DNA of 64,000 nt, taken from positions 1 through 64,000 of the forward strand of contig CAKSAN010000006.1 of the NCBI GenBank assembly GCA_934436435.1. The letters are read 5' to 3'. Shown here piece after piece: positions 32,205-41,192 of the stretch. The notes below the pieces were generated by a model. It was not told the origin of the DNA, did no database searches, and saw nothing but the letters and a program-made list of their open reading frames with translations. The position numbers and the translations under genes are program-made. The DNA comes from an uncultured Acetatifactor sp. (GTDB taxonomy: Bacteria; Bacillota; Clostridia; Lachnospirales; Lachnospiraceae). How positions within the stretch are numbered: position 1 is the first letter of the stretch; every line of letters begins with the position of its first letter.

Positions 32205-34858
32205 TTCTCCGTTGCAACTACCTCAAGAATTCCCCACCAGCGCACCTAGCCAATTACATCAACTACATTGGCACTCGTGATGGTGTGGAGAAGGTGAGCA
32301 GCACAACGGTCTTACTGCCAGCGACCGCTAAACAGAAGGAACTGATCGCAGATATTCTGACCAAGATCCCAGATGCCAAGTGGATGCATGAGTATCATGA
32401 CTATGAGCAGAGACCTACCAGAGAGAATGCGTCAGAGTTTATCACTCAGGCATTGGAAAACAACCTTGACATTATTGCGAAGAAGAAAAATTACATGGAT
32501 TATCTTGCAAACAGACCGGGAGTAGAGATTATAGGTACTCACGGTCTGTTTTCTAATGAAGGGGATCCAGTAGTACTGTCCCGTGTGGCAGAGGAGGTCG
32601 CTAACCACACCGGAGTGATCTGGACAAATGTTATCAGCCTGCGAAGAGAGGATGCGGAACGACTGGGTTATGACAGTGCCGCACAGTGGCAGACTTTGCT
32701 TCGGAGCAGGGTGCAGCTTCTCTGTGAAAATTACAAGATTGACAGTAGAAATCTCAAATGGTATGCGGCCTTTCACAATGAGTCACATCATCCCCATGTA
32801 CACATGGTAGTATATTCGAAAAATCTTTCCGAGGGGTATCTGACAACGAAGGGGATCAACGCTATGCGGTCAGCATATGCACACGATATCTTCCGACAGG
32901 ATTTTATAAGCATCTATGAAAAGACAACCAAACAAAGAGACCGATTAAAAGAGCAGGCAGAAAAAAGTCTGCTTTTTTTATTGCAGCAAATGCAGAAAGG
33001 AATCTGCCATAATCCAAGAATCGCAGAGCAGATGCAGCTTTTATCCAAACGGCTGCAAAATACCAGAGGGAAAAAGGTGTATGGTTACTTAAAGGCGGAT
33101 GTCAAAGCCATTGTGAATACTATCGTGGATGAACTGGCGAAAGAAGAATGCGTAGCGGAGTGTTACAGGGAGTGGCAGAAGTGTAGAGACGAGATCCAGC
33201 ACTACTACAAGGATGCAGATATAGAGCGGATCCCCTTGTCACAACAAAAAGAATTGAAAAGTATTAAAAATATGGTGATCCGGGAGGCGGTTCGCTTCGG
33301 AGAAGGCTATCTGTATCTGGAAGAAGCAGATACCGAAGATGAGGTCACATACTATGCAAAATGGACGAACCGGTATAAAGAAGCAAGGGGGTATCTTTAC
33401 GGTACTGCGGAGTCAGAAGCTGATGAGGAAGCAGCCTACGAGATTATGCTGGAAGAAGCAGAAGCTGGCAATGCCTATGCGATGCATGACATGGGAAAAA
33501 TCTATGCACAGGGAATCGGGGCGCAGGCAAGCAGAGAACAGGCAGAAGAATGGTATGGAAAATCACTGAACACATTACTTCTTCTGGAAGAAACACAGGA
33601 AAGGGTGTATCTGGAATATCGGATCGGCAAGATGTACCAGTATGGGCATGGAACAGAAGAGAACCCGAAGGAAGCTGTGCGGTGGTTTCATAAGGCGGCA
33701 GAGAAAGGACATATCTATGCGTGTTATTCGCTTGCGATGCTTTATCTCAGAGAACAGGGAGTGGAACGGGACGATGGGAGAGCATACGGATTATTTCTTC
33801 GATCCTATGATGGTGGCAATCCTTATGCCGCATATGAACTTGGAAAACTTTGTGAGGCAGGCAGGGGAACGGTCAGAAATCCAGAGAAAGCACAAAACTA
33901 TTACCGGGCAGCATTCTTAGGATTTATAAACATGGAAAAGAAGGCTAAAGATGATACGCTCTGGTATCGCATTGGCTGTATGTATCTGCATGGAATCGGT
34001 ACAGAACCGGATGAAGAACAGGCAGAACGTTATTTGAAAAAAGCGTATGACTATGGGAATACCCATGCAGCGTACCAGCTTGCCAGACTTTATATCCGAC
34101 AGGAAACACAAAAGCTAAGAGAAGATCCAGAAGCAACACCTGACTATGAAAAGATCATAAAAGCAGTCAAGTGGCTGGAGGAAGCAGCCAGACAGGAGAA
34201 TCCATTTGCAGACTATGCACTGGGAAGGTTATATAAGGAGGGGGTGTTACTGGAAAAAGATATGGAAAAGGCGGTTTTCCATCTGCAACGGGCGGCTGAT
34301 GCCGGGAACAGCTTTGCACAGTACCAGCTTGGAAAAATCTATTTGGATGAGGAGTATAAAAATATTCCTGCTGCTGTGCAGTATCTGACACTGGCGGCAG
34401 ATCAGAAAAATGAACTTGCGGCATACCGGTTGGGCAGACTTTATCTTATGGGAGATGAATTACCGAAGAATATAGAACGTGCACTGCACTATCTGGACAT
34501 GGCGGCAGAAGCCGGAAATCAGTACGCGCAATATGTTCTCGGAAAACTATATCTGATCGGCAAAGAGGTAGAACAGGACAGGGAGAAGGCATATGAGTAT
34601 TTTTCACGTTCAGCAGAGCAGGGAAATATATATGCAGCTTATTTTTTGGAACATTGGAATGACATGCCCCATCCGGATATGTTATTGATGGCAACCAGAT
34701 TGATGCATCATCTGGGAAATGTGATAGAAGAGAACATGGACGGAAGTAAGAAAGGAGGCAACAGGCAGACAATAGACAGAAAACTGGCGAGAAAGATTCG
34801 TCAGAAGAAGATGGCACAGGGACATGCAGAAGACGACAGGGAACAGGAAATGATGTAG
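32192..34858 (+). CDS. MobP-type relaxase fused to Sel1 repeats
   Basis: Nicks the element at oriT and pilots the strand to the recipient. The N-terminal relaxase domain (1-260) starts MPKLILRCNYLKNSPPAHL, typical of the MobP3 group (family attribution by pattern). The metal-binding histidine motif HNESHHPHVH is at residues 195-204. Residues 265-420 form a helical linker. From about 425 to 850 are roughly nine Sel1-like repeats of 36-40 residues ('A-x-Y-x-L-G-x-h-Y-x-x-G'), making a long solenoid. The last 40 residues are basic. The fusion with so many Sel1 repeats is notable. RBS AAGGAAG lies inside the upstream gene. Confidence 0.88.
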   Translation: MPKLILRCNYLKNSPPAHLANYINYIGTRDGVEKVSSTTVLLPATAKQKELIADILTKIPDAKWMHEYHDYEQRPTRENASEFITQALENNLDIIAKKKNYMDYLANRPGVEIIGTHGLFSNEGDPVVLSRVAEEVANHTGVIWTNVISLRREDAERLGYDSAAQWQTLLRSRVQLLCENYKIDSRNLKWYAAFHNESHHPHVHMVVYSKNLSEGYLTTKGINAMRSAYAHDIFRQDFISIYEKTTKQRDRLKEQAEKSLLFLLQQMQKGICHNPRIAEQMQLLSKRLQNTRGKKVYGYLKADVKAIVNTIVDELAKEECVAECYREWQKCRDEIQHYYKDADIERIPLSQQKELKSIKNMVIREAVRFGEGYLYLEEADTEDEVTYYAKWTNRYKEARGYLYGTAESEADEEAAYEIMLEEAEAGNAYAMHDMGKIYAQGIGAQASREQAEEWYGKSLNTLLLLEETQERVYLEYRIGKMYQYGHGTEENPKEAVRWFHKAAEKGHIYACYSLAMLYLREQGVERDDGRAYGLFLRSYDGGNPYAAYELGKLCEAGRGTVRNPEKAQNYYRAAFLGFINMEKKAKDDTLWYRIGCMYLHGIGTEPDEEQAERYLKKAYDYGNTHAAYQLARLYIRQETQKLREDPEATPDYEKIIKAVKWLEEAARQENPFADYALGRLYKEGVLLEKDMEKAVFHLQRAADAGNSFAQYQLGKIYLDEEYKNIPAAVQYLTLAADQKNELAAYRLGRLYLMGDELPKNIERALHYLDMAAEAGNQYAQYVLGKLYLIGKEVEQDREKAYEYFSRSAEQGNIYAAYFLEHWNDMPHPDMLLMATRLMHHLGNVIEENMDGSKKGGNRQTIDRKLARKIRQKKMAQGHAEDDREQEMM

Positions 34859-34882
34859 AAATTATTAGAAAAGGAGGCTTCG

Positions 34883-36409
34883 TTGGGAGAGTTTATTTAT
34901 TTTACAGAGGAACAGAAGGAACGAGCGAATGCGGTTCCGATTGCTGAAATTCTTCACAGGGAACGGGAGGAAGTGATCCGATCCGGTAATGAATGGCGGT
35001 GGAAAAGGCATCAGAGCGTGACATTCCGGGGAAGCAGTTGGTATCGCCACAGCCAGCAGGTGGGGAGTCATGCCATCGATTTTATGCAGGAGTTTTTCGG
35101 GATGACGTACCCGGAAGCGGTAACTTATCTGCTGGATGGGGAGACCGGGGAGGTTATGCAGGGCGGCAGCAGCTGTCAGACAGATAGAATCAATCAGAAA
35201 GTTGGGAAAAAGAAACAGATGGAAAAAAGAGAAGAAAAAGAACTGAAGGAACTAAAACCACCTGAAAAAAATTCGACGATGAAAAGAGTTTATGCGTATC
35301 TTCTGCAAAAGCGCCATATCAGCAGGGAGATTCTTTCGTACTTTGCAAAAGCAGGAACACTTTATGAATCTTCAGAGCATCATAATATTGTGTTTGCCGG
35401 ACTGGACATGGAAGGGAAAATTCGCCATATTCATATTAAGGGAACCTGTTCGGATGGCAGGAGTTTTCGACTGAATGAAGAAGGATCGGATTCCTCTTAT
35501 GGGTTCGGATACCGGGGAGGCGGCAACAGACTTTATGTGTTTGAGGCTCCCATTGATCTGCTGTCTTTTCTGACACTCTATCCTCATAACTGGCAGGAGA
35601 ACAGCTACATAACTTTAAATGGTGTGTCGGAACATGCTATGCTGCAGGCACTAAAAGATAATACCAAACTGGATACGGTCATTCTCTGCCTGGACCATGA
35701 TGCCGCGGGAATTGAAGCCTGTGGCAGACTGGCGGAGATTCTGAAACGAAACGGATACAATAACATTAAACGATTACAGTCAACCTATAAAGACTGGAAT
35801 GAAGATCTAAAGAACCGGTGTGGAGAAGAAGCAATTCCGGCGCAGGAACATCCCAAGATGAAAGAGTGTCAGACGTGGATTGAAGTGTTGAAAAAGGTGA
35901 CGGAAACCATAGGAACCAAGTATGCGGACAAAACATATATCTGCCGGTATTATCAGGAAATCTATGAGGAACTGAAGAAAGGAAGAAGCAAAGAACAGGT
36001 AACGGATGCTTTTGACGGACCGGGAATGTTACTTACCGGTGTTCTTGTTCGCTGCATGGAGAAGGAAGGAGTCGCCCTTGGGGTAGAAACCGGTGCAGAT
36101 CAGATTCTGGAGAATCTGCTGAAACGTTACCGTCCACATAAGGATAAAGGAAATTTCAATACCCGGATCCGACAGATGCAGACGGCATACGAAGAGACAC
36201 TGGAAGTATTTGCAACCAAAGATTTACAACAAAAAGAGAATAAAGAGCTTCTTGTGAAAAAATGTATGAGCTTTGCGATGGAATGTATCCGGGCTCATAT
36301 TTTTGTTGCCGTTGAGTATAAGGAACCTCAGTTAAAATCGGTGAAGGAAGATACCCAGGAGTCAAGGAAAGAACCGGAAGGAGGCATGATATTATGCAGC
36401 CAGTCGTGA
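34883..36409 (+). CDS. DUF3991/Toprim protein (primase-like)
   Basis: Likely handles single-stranded element DNA after transfer. The first 90 residues (ILHREREEVIRSGNEWRWKR, SWYRHSQQVGSHAIDFMQ, FGMTYPEAVTYLL) resemble a CHC2-like region without the zinc cysteines. DUF3991 follows (about 130-200: ISREILSYFAKAG, NIVFAGLDMEGKIRHIHIKG). The Toprim domain at about 210-300 has FEAPIDLLS (E) and ILCLDHDAAGIEAC (DxDxxG). The 200 residue C-terminal part is helical. It starts with TTG behind AAAAGGAGG; such proteins are seen downstream of relaxases. Confidence 0.8.
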   Translation: MGEFIYFTEEQKERANAVPIAEILHREREEVIRSGNEWRWKRHQSVTFRGSSWYRHSQQVGSHAIDFMQEFFGMTYPEAVTYLLDGETGEVMQGGSSCQTDRINQKVGKKKQMEKREEKELKELKPPEKNSTMKRVYAYLLQKRHISREILSYFAKAGTLYESSEHHNIVFAGLDMEGKIRHIHIKGTCSDGRSFRLNEEGSDSSYGFGYRGGGNRLYVFEAPIDLLSFLTLYPHNWQENSYITLNGVSEHAMLQALKDNTKLDTVILCLDHDAAGIEACGRLAEILKRNGYNNIKRLQSTYKDWNEDLKNRCGEEAIPAQEHPKMKECQTWIEVLKKVTETIGTKYADKTYICRYYQEIYEELKKGRSKEQVTDAFDGPGMLLTGVLVRCMEKEGVALGVETGADQILENLLKRYRPHKDKGNFNTRIRQMQTAYEETLEVFATKDLQQKENKELLVKKCMSFAMECIRAHIFVAVEYKEPQLKSVKEDTQESRKEPEGGMILCSQS

Positions 36410-38187
36410 TACTGCTGATAGCTGGAAGTGCAATGTTCATTATGATCGGCGGATTGTCATTGTTATCGCACTATTACACCTTAAATGGAATCAAGAGCAG
36501 GACAGTAGGCGATGGACAGTATGGTACGGCACGATTTGCTACCCAAAAAGAAATCGCAGAAACCTACGAGAGCATCCCTTATGAACCAGAACGCTGGCGG
36601 AAGGGAGAACATTTGCCGATGGCACAGGGAATGATACTGGGAAGTATGGAAAAAGCGGGAAAACTTTATGCACTGGTGGATACCGGAGATGTACATTGCC
36701 TGATGATCGGAGCAGCCGGGGTCGGAAAGACAGCGCATTTTCTATACCCCAACATTGAATATGCCTGTGCCAGTGGAATGAGTTTTCTGACAACCGATAC
36801 GAAAGGCGACTTGTATCGTAATTATGCAGGCATCGCTCAAAAATATTACGGATATCAAACGGCGGTTATTGATCTCCGTAATCCGACCAGAAGTGATGGT
36901 GATAATATGTTGCACCTCGTAAACAAATACATGGATGTATACTTAGCGGATCTGACGAATCTGGGTGCCAAGGCAAAAGCCGAAAAATATGCGAAGATCA
37001 CTGCCAAGACCATTATCTCATCCCAGGGAGCGGACAGTTCCAGTTATGGACAGAACGCTTTCTTCTATGATGCGGCGGAGGGAATACTGACGGCGGCCAT
37101 CCTGCTCATAGCAGAATTCTGCCCGGAAGGGAAAAGACACATTATCAGCGTGTTTAAACTGATACAGGATCTACTGGCACCTTCCAAAGTAAAAGGGAAA
37201 AACCAGTTCCAACTGTTAATGGCAAAGCTTCCGGACACTCATAAAGCAAAGTGGTTTGCAGGGGCGGCACTTAATACCGCAGAACAGTCCATGCAATCAG
37301 TTCTCTCCACGGCACTGTCCAGGCTGAATGCTTTCCTGGATTCCGAACTGGAACAGATTCTGTGCTTTGATACGGCGATAGATGCAGAGATGTTCTGTAA
37401 GCAGAAAACAGCGATATTTTTGGTGATGCCGGAAGAGGATAATACGAAATACTTTATCATTTCCTTGATTTTACAACAGCTTTATCGGGAGATCCTTGCG
37501 GTGGCAGATGAGAACGGCGGTAAGTTGGACAACCGTGTGATGTTTTTCTGGGACGAGGTAGGAACCATACCGAAAATTGAGAGTGCCGAGATGATGTTTT
37601 CTGCAATCCGTTCCCGGAGAGTGAGCATTGTTGCCATGATCCAGTCCTTTGCACAGCTACAGAAAAACTATGGAAAAGAAGGAGCGGAGATCATCGTCGA
37701 TAACTGCCAGGATACGATCTTCGGCGGATTCGCACCGAATTCAGAGTCTGCGGAAGTATTATCTAAAAATCTCGGAAACAGGACGGTACTGTCCGGATCT
37801 GTCAACAGAGGGAAAAATGATCCGAGCCAGTCCTTACAGATGATGCAGAGATCTGTGATGACTGCGGATGAATTAAAGTCTCTGCCGAAAGGAAATTTTA
37901 TCGTAGCCAAGACAGGAGCCCATCCGATGCGCACGAAGCTGAAGCTTTTTCTGAAATGGGGCATCACCTTTGAAGAACCGTATGAAGTCGAGGAAAAGGC
38001 GGCACGAAAAGTAGCTTATGCAGACAAGCGAGAAATAGAAGAGGAGATTATCCGCAGATATATGTGTTGCATGGAAAGAGGCGAAAATGTAGAAAACAAT
38101 TCTGCAGTCAGAAGTGGAGGCATGCAACAGAATCAGGATCCCTCTCCTGCAAAAAGACGACGGCAGACATTACGCACAGAAGATTAG
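36394..38187 (+). CDS. VirD4/TraG-type coupling protein
   Basis: Couples the relaxase complex to the secretion channel. One membrane helix near residues 3-25 is followed by YGTARFAT and then Walker A GAAGVGKT at 106-113. Walker B is FFWDEVG around 385-390 (D387, E388), followed by the MIQSFAQLQ arm of the family. Length (597 aa) is normal. The start overlaps the Toprim gene by 16 nt; a GGAAGGAGG site precedes it. The C-terminal 40 residues are polar. Confidence 0.93.
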   Translation: MQPVVILLIAGSAMFIMIGGLSLLSHYYTLNGIKSRTVGDGQYGTARFATQKEIAETYESIPYEPERWRKGEHLPMAQGMILGSMEKAGKLYALVDTGDVHCLMIGAAGVGKTAHFLYPNIEYACASGMSFLTTDTKGDLYRNYAGIAQKYYGYQTAVIDLRNPTRSDGDNMLHLVNKYMDVYLADLTNLGAKAKAEKYAKITAKTIISSQGADSSSYGQNAFFYDAAEGILTAAILLIAEFCPEGKRHIISVFKLIQDLLAPSKVKGKNQFQLLMAKLPDTHKAKWFAGAALNTAEQSMQSVLSTALSRLNAFLDSELEQILCFDTAIDAEMFCKQKTAIFLVMPEEDNTKYFIISLILQQLYREILAVADENGGKLDNRVMFFWDEVGTIPKIESAEMMFSAIRSRRVSIVAMIQSFAQLQKNYGKEGAEIIVDNCQDTIFGGFAPNSESAEVLSKNLGNRTVLSGSVNRGKNDPSQSLQMMQRSVMTADELKSLPKGNFIVAKTGAHPMRTKLKLFLKWGITFEEPYEVEEKAARKVAYADKREIEEEIIRRYMCCMERGENVENNSAVRSGGMQQNQDPSPAKRRRQTLRTED

Positions 38188-38195
38188 GAGGAGAG

Positions 38196-38450
38196 GTGAG
38201 CAAAAGAGAAATTTATAAGACGAATCTGCCACATAGAGCCATTGCGGTGTATCTGTATCTGGAGAGCCGTGCCAATAAAGGCAGAACCTGCTATCCGGCA
38301 ATCGGTACCATTGCCAGAGAACTGCATCTGTCGGTTAGCACAGTCAAACGGGCCATCACTGATCTGGAGCGAGAAGGTTTTCTACGCAAGAAACAACGCT
38401 GGCGGGAAAACGGAGGCAGAAGCAGCCTGCTCTATGAAATCATAAGGTAA
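38196..38450 (+). CDS. Small helix-turn-helix protein (HTH_36 type)
   Basis: An 84-residue DNA-binding protein. RAIAVYLYLESRANKGRTCYP and IGTIARELHLSVSTVKRAITDLEREGFL form a winged helix like those found in plasmid replication initiators (HTH_36/RepA-like). GTG 38196 follows AGGAGGAGA at 38186; longer in-frame starts lie inside the coupling protein gene. It closes the conjugation block; downstream the base composition turns sharply AT-rich. A regulatory or replication role is possible. Confidence 0.75.
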   Translation: MSKREIYKTNLPHRAIAVYLYLESRANKGRTCYPAIGTIARELHLSVSTVKRAITDLEREGFLRKKQRWRENGGRSSLLYEIIR

Positions 38451-38704
38451 GCGCAAAGGGGATACTGCGTAGGTCTGGTGGACTATGGTATGGTTCACCA
38501 TGACCTATGCAGGGAAGGAAACAATTTATTATATACAGACAGTAAAAAGCTAATACTAATATATTTAATAAGAACAAGTGGTATAAAAAGTACTTACTAT
38601 TGAGGGTGGATAATTTATAAGCAACATCATAAGCTGATTAATAGGGAAAGTAGTTGATTATAATTTGTATTAACAAACATTTTTGTTAATTTAGAAGGAA
38701 AGAA
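38451..38704 (+). promoter_or_regulatory. Structured leader and likely promoter of the biosynthetic cluster
   Basis: No gene. A long imperfect hairpin pairs 38465-38483 (CTGCGTAGGTCTGGTGGAC) with 38493-38512 (GTTCACCATGACCTATGCAG). Further down TATAAT at 38659-38664 is followed at once by a perfect 9-bp repeat, ATTAACAAA (38669-38677) and TTTGTTAAT (38682-38690), well placed as an operator. AGAAGGAAAG then serves the first enzyme gene. The -35 box is not clear. Confidence 0.45.
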
Positions 38705-40141
38705 ATGCTTATGGAATTCAATCATCATATTATTCTTATGGATCTGTCCAAACAAATAAATACTAATAATTCGTATAACTATACTAAAACATACTTGTAT
38801 TCAATAAGAATTGATGGGCAAGAAGCTATTCAGCTTTCGAAACTAGAGTATAAAATATGCCTGCTTCTTAATGAAAATTGGAAATACCAAGAGATAGAGC
38901 AAGAATTATCACATAAATTTTCGGGATTTAAAAGAGCATTTTATAGATTAACTGAAAGTGGAATTGTCGATGCAATTCATAAGAGTAATGATATTTGTAT
39001 AATAAGCCCTTGTGATCAAGACCTTTTAGGAATAAGAAATTTCCCAAGAACTATAGTTTGGAATATAACAAATAAATGCAATTTGTCTTGTAGGCATTGT
39101 ATTGAAAAAATGTTTGATAATAAGTCCAATGATGTAAAATTAGACAAATATAAGATATACACATTATTGCAAGAGATGGATCAACATGGACTTGAGCGAT
39201 TGCAAATATCTGGAGGGGAACCACTTGTATCACCTTATTTTGCAGATATTATTAGAGGAGTTGCTAGTACAAGCATTTGCCTTGATATATTTACAAATGC
39301 AACATGTATAAGTCAAGAGCAGCACAAGCTATTAAAAGAAACAATTAGAAATAACCCTCAATCTATAACTTTTCATATCTCTTTAGATGGCGACGAGGTT
39401 GGTCATAATTATTTACGCAAAAATAATATGGCGTATAAAAAAACTACTAAGAATATAAAAACAATAATGTCCTATGGAGGGAAAGTGAATGTAGAAACAG
39501 TATTGCATAAACAAAACATCAATAACTTAGAAGCGTTAATTAATAACCTAATAGATTTGAATGTAAAGTATGTTTATATTCATCCTATGTTCAACACAGA
39601 GGATAAAAATGCTTTTAATGAAAATGAATTAACTAAAGAAGAACGAATGGAATGTTTTAAAATTATCCATAGGTTAAGAAACAAATATAGTGAAGATATA
39701 GTGATAAGTTACATAGATTCATATTTTCCAATAGTTCCCTATTTTTTACAAAGTAAAATCGGATTGTGTGCTTTTTCTAATAACAAAGTTACATCTACTA
39801 CGCCGATCAATTGTATGGCAGGATTGGATAAAATGTTTATCAATAATGAAGGGGAAGTATATCCTTGTTTACTCTACAATAAATCCAGAAGAGATTATTG
39901 CGGAAATATTATGGAAAATACATTAATGGATTTATGGAAGTCTGAAGGAATGAAGTTTGTTAGAGAGCCAATATATGAATCGATGCTGAAGTGTTCGAAA
40001 TGTTCATACAATAATATGTGTTCTGGTAAAGTCAAAGGTTGTCGGAGGGGAATAGAAATATTAACTGGTGATTATAGAAATATTATGCCAATATGTGAAG
40101 AACTATTTGTTAGAAATGAGCTAAAAAGCAAAGATGAATAA
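38705..40141 (+). CDS. Radical SAM/SPASM peptide maturase with N-terminal leader-binding-like region
   Basis: Probably modifies the precursor encoded 30 nt downstream, forming a thioether or carbon-carbon link or an epimer. Residues 40-95 (AIQLSKLEYKICLLLNENWKY, EIEQELSHKF, RAFYRLTESGIV) look like a PqqD/RRE winged helix that binds leader peptides. The radical SAM [4Fe-4S] triad is C125, C129, C132 (CNLSCRHC), with SGGEP as the SAM motif. The SPASM part (YPCLLYN, DYCGNI, CSKCSYNNMCSG) supplies cysteines for auxiliary clusters. The order RRE, radical SAM, SPASM is that of sactipeptide/ranthipeptide maturases. It is the first gene of the cluster. Confidence 0.85.
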   Translation: MLMEFNHHIILMDLSKQINTNNSYNYTKTYLYSIRIDGQEAIQLSKLEYKICLLLNENWKYQEIEQELSHKFSGFKRAFYRLTESGIVDAIHKSNDICIISPCDQDLLGIRNFPRTIVWNITNKCNLSCRHCIEKMFDNKSNDVKLDKYKIYTLLQEMDQHGLERLQISGGEPLVSPYFADIIRGVASTSICLDIFTNATCISQEQHKLLKETIRNNPQSITFHISLDGDEVGHNYLRKNNMAYKKTTKNIKTIMSYGGKVNVETVLHKQNINNLEALINNLIDLNVKYVYIHPMFNTEDKNAFNENELTKEERMECFKIIHRLRNKYSEDIVISYIDSYFPIVPYFLQSKIGLCAFSNNKVTSTTPINCMAGLDKMFINNEGEVYPCLLYNKSRRDYCGNIMENTLMDLWKSEGMKFVREPIYESMLKCSKCSYNNMCSGKVKGCRRGIEILTGDYRNIMPICEELFVRNELKSKDE

Positions 40142-40171
40142 ATAAACACGGAAAGAAGAGAGGATAAGAAT

Positions 40172-40396
40172 ATGTTGATTGAAAAACTGATTTTAAAACT
40201 GGATGATCAGGACTTTGTAAATAATTTTATAGAAAATCCTGAGCAAACTTTACAAAGCGAATTTGGAGAAACTATGGAAACTATTATGCAAGAAGTGTCT
40301 GGAAGCGGAAAAAAGTATGAAGAGTTCATGAACAAGCTTGCAGAAGTTATGGATGTCGAGTTCCTGACAGCGGCAGCATCGACTTGTTGCTCATAA
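40172..40396 (+). CDS. Candidate precursor peptide ending TCCS
   Basis: A 74-residue peptide: a helical, acidic leader (KLILKLDDQDFVNNFIENPEQ, in parts), a GSG turn at residues 44-46, another helix (EEFMNKLAEVMDVEF) and the end LTAAASTCCS. The only cysteines are C72 and C73; S74 is the last residue. The layout of a long charged leader with a short Ala/Ser/Thr/Cys tail is typical of ribosomally made, modified peptides. It sits between the radical SAM enzyme and the rest of the cluster, with AGAGGATAAG upstream. I do not recognise the leader family (not clearly Nif11 or nitrile-hydratase type). The core boundary is unknown. Confidence 0.7.
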   Translation: MLIEKLILKLDDQDFVNNFIENPEQTLQSEFGETMETIMQEVSGSGKKYEEFMNKLAEVMDVEFLTAAASTCCS

Positions 40397-40456
40397 TAAG
40401 TATTAAGTAATTTGATTCATCTTTGCTTTTAGCATTACAAATATTAGGAGGTAAGT

Positions 40457-41161
40457 ATGTTTCCGAAGGGTGTTATTATTTATTGTGTATGTGTTTTAGG
40501 AGGAATAAATCTGGGAAGTTTGTTACAAACAGTTATTCCTGAAAGAATAAAGAAATCGATGAAAGTATTTATTGGTATTTCGGCAGTTGTAGTTGGTATT
40601 ACGGCAATTGTAAAATGTCGCTCTTTGCCTGCCGTTGTTATGGCACTGATTTTTGGCGCACTTATTGGCGAATTTATTGATTTGGATAAGATTGTATGCA
40701 GAATATTTGAAAAATTATTAAGCAAATTCAATTTTCAAATAAAAGGAAATGAAGAAGAATATATGAAATTTTTTTTGACTGTTGTAGTAACCTTGTGCGC
40801 TAGTGGAACAAATATTTTTGGAGCGATAAATGAAGGAATGTCGGGGGATTCAACAATTCTTTTATCAAAGGCGGTAATGGACATTGTAGCAACAATGATT
40901 TTTGCCTCATCGCTTGGAAGGGCATTAAACTTGATAGTTCCAATCCAGTGTATTTCATTAATTTCTTTTTTCTATTTGGCGCATGTTTTAATGCCGTTTG
41001 CTACAGAAATAATGCTCAATGATTTTGTTGCAATGGGAGGAGTTATAACACTTATTCTTGGATTAAACATGGCGCAGATTAAACAGATTAAAGCTATGAA
41101 TTTGCTGCCAGCATTGCTTTTGATATGGCCGTTTTCTTGGTTATATTGCTTAATATTTTGA
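40457..41161 (+). CDS. DUF554 family membrane protein
   Basis: Polytopic membrane protein of about seven helices, 234 residues, with the DUF554 opening (IIYCVCVLGGINLGSLLQTVIPERI), the ALIFGALIGEFIDLDK phrase in the middle and a final hydrophobic helix (LPALLLIWPFSWLYCLIF). DUF554 has no settled function; roles in transport are often suggested. As the only obvious membrane protein in the cluster it could export the product or protect the producer. That is inference. RBS AGGAGGTAAG. Confidence 0.75.
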   Translation: MFPKGVIIYCVCVLGGINLGSLLQTVIPERIKKSMKVFIGISAVVVGITAIVKCRSLPAVVMALIFGALIGEFIDLDKIVCRIFEKLLSKFNFQIKGNEEEYMKFFLTVVVTLCASGTNIFGAINEGMSGDSTILLSKAVMDIVATMIFASSLGRALNLIVPIQCISLISFFYLAHVLMPFATEIMLNDFVAMGGVITLILGLNMAQIKQIKAMNLLPALLLIWPFSWLYCLIF

Positions 41162-41192
41162 TAAATCAAATTTAAAATAAAGGTATTGTAAC

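Noticed and set aside
38196..38450. Replication initiator of a plasmid
   Set aside because: The protein is only a winged-helix module of 84 residues; no full Rep protein or iteron array is present.
40172..40396. Nif11-type or nitrile-hydratase-type leader
   Set aside because: The acidic helical leader is superficially similar, but the typical family phrases and a Gly-Gly junction are absent.
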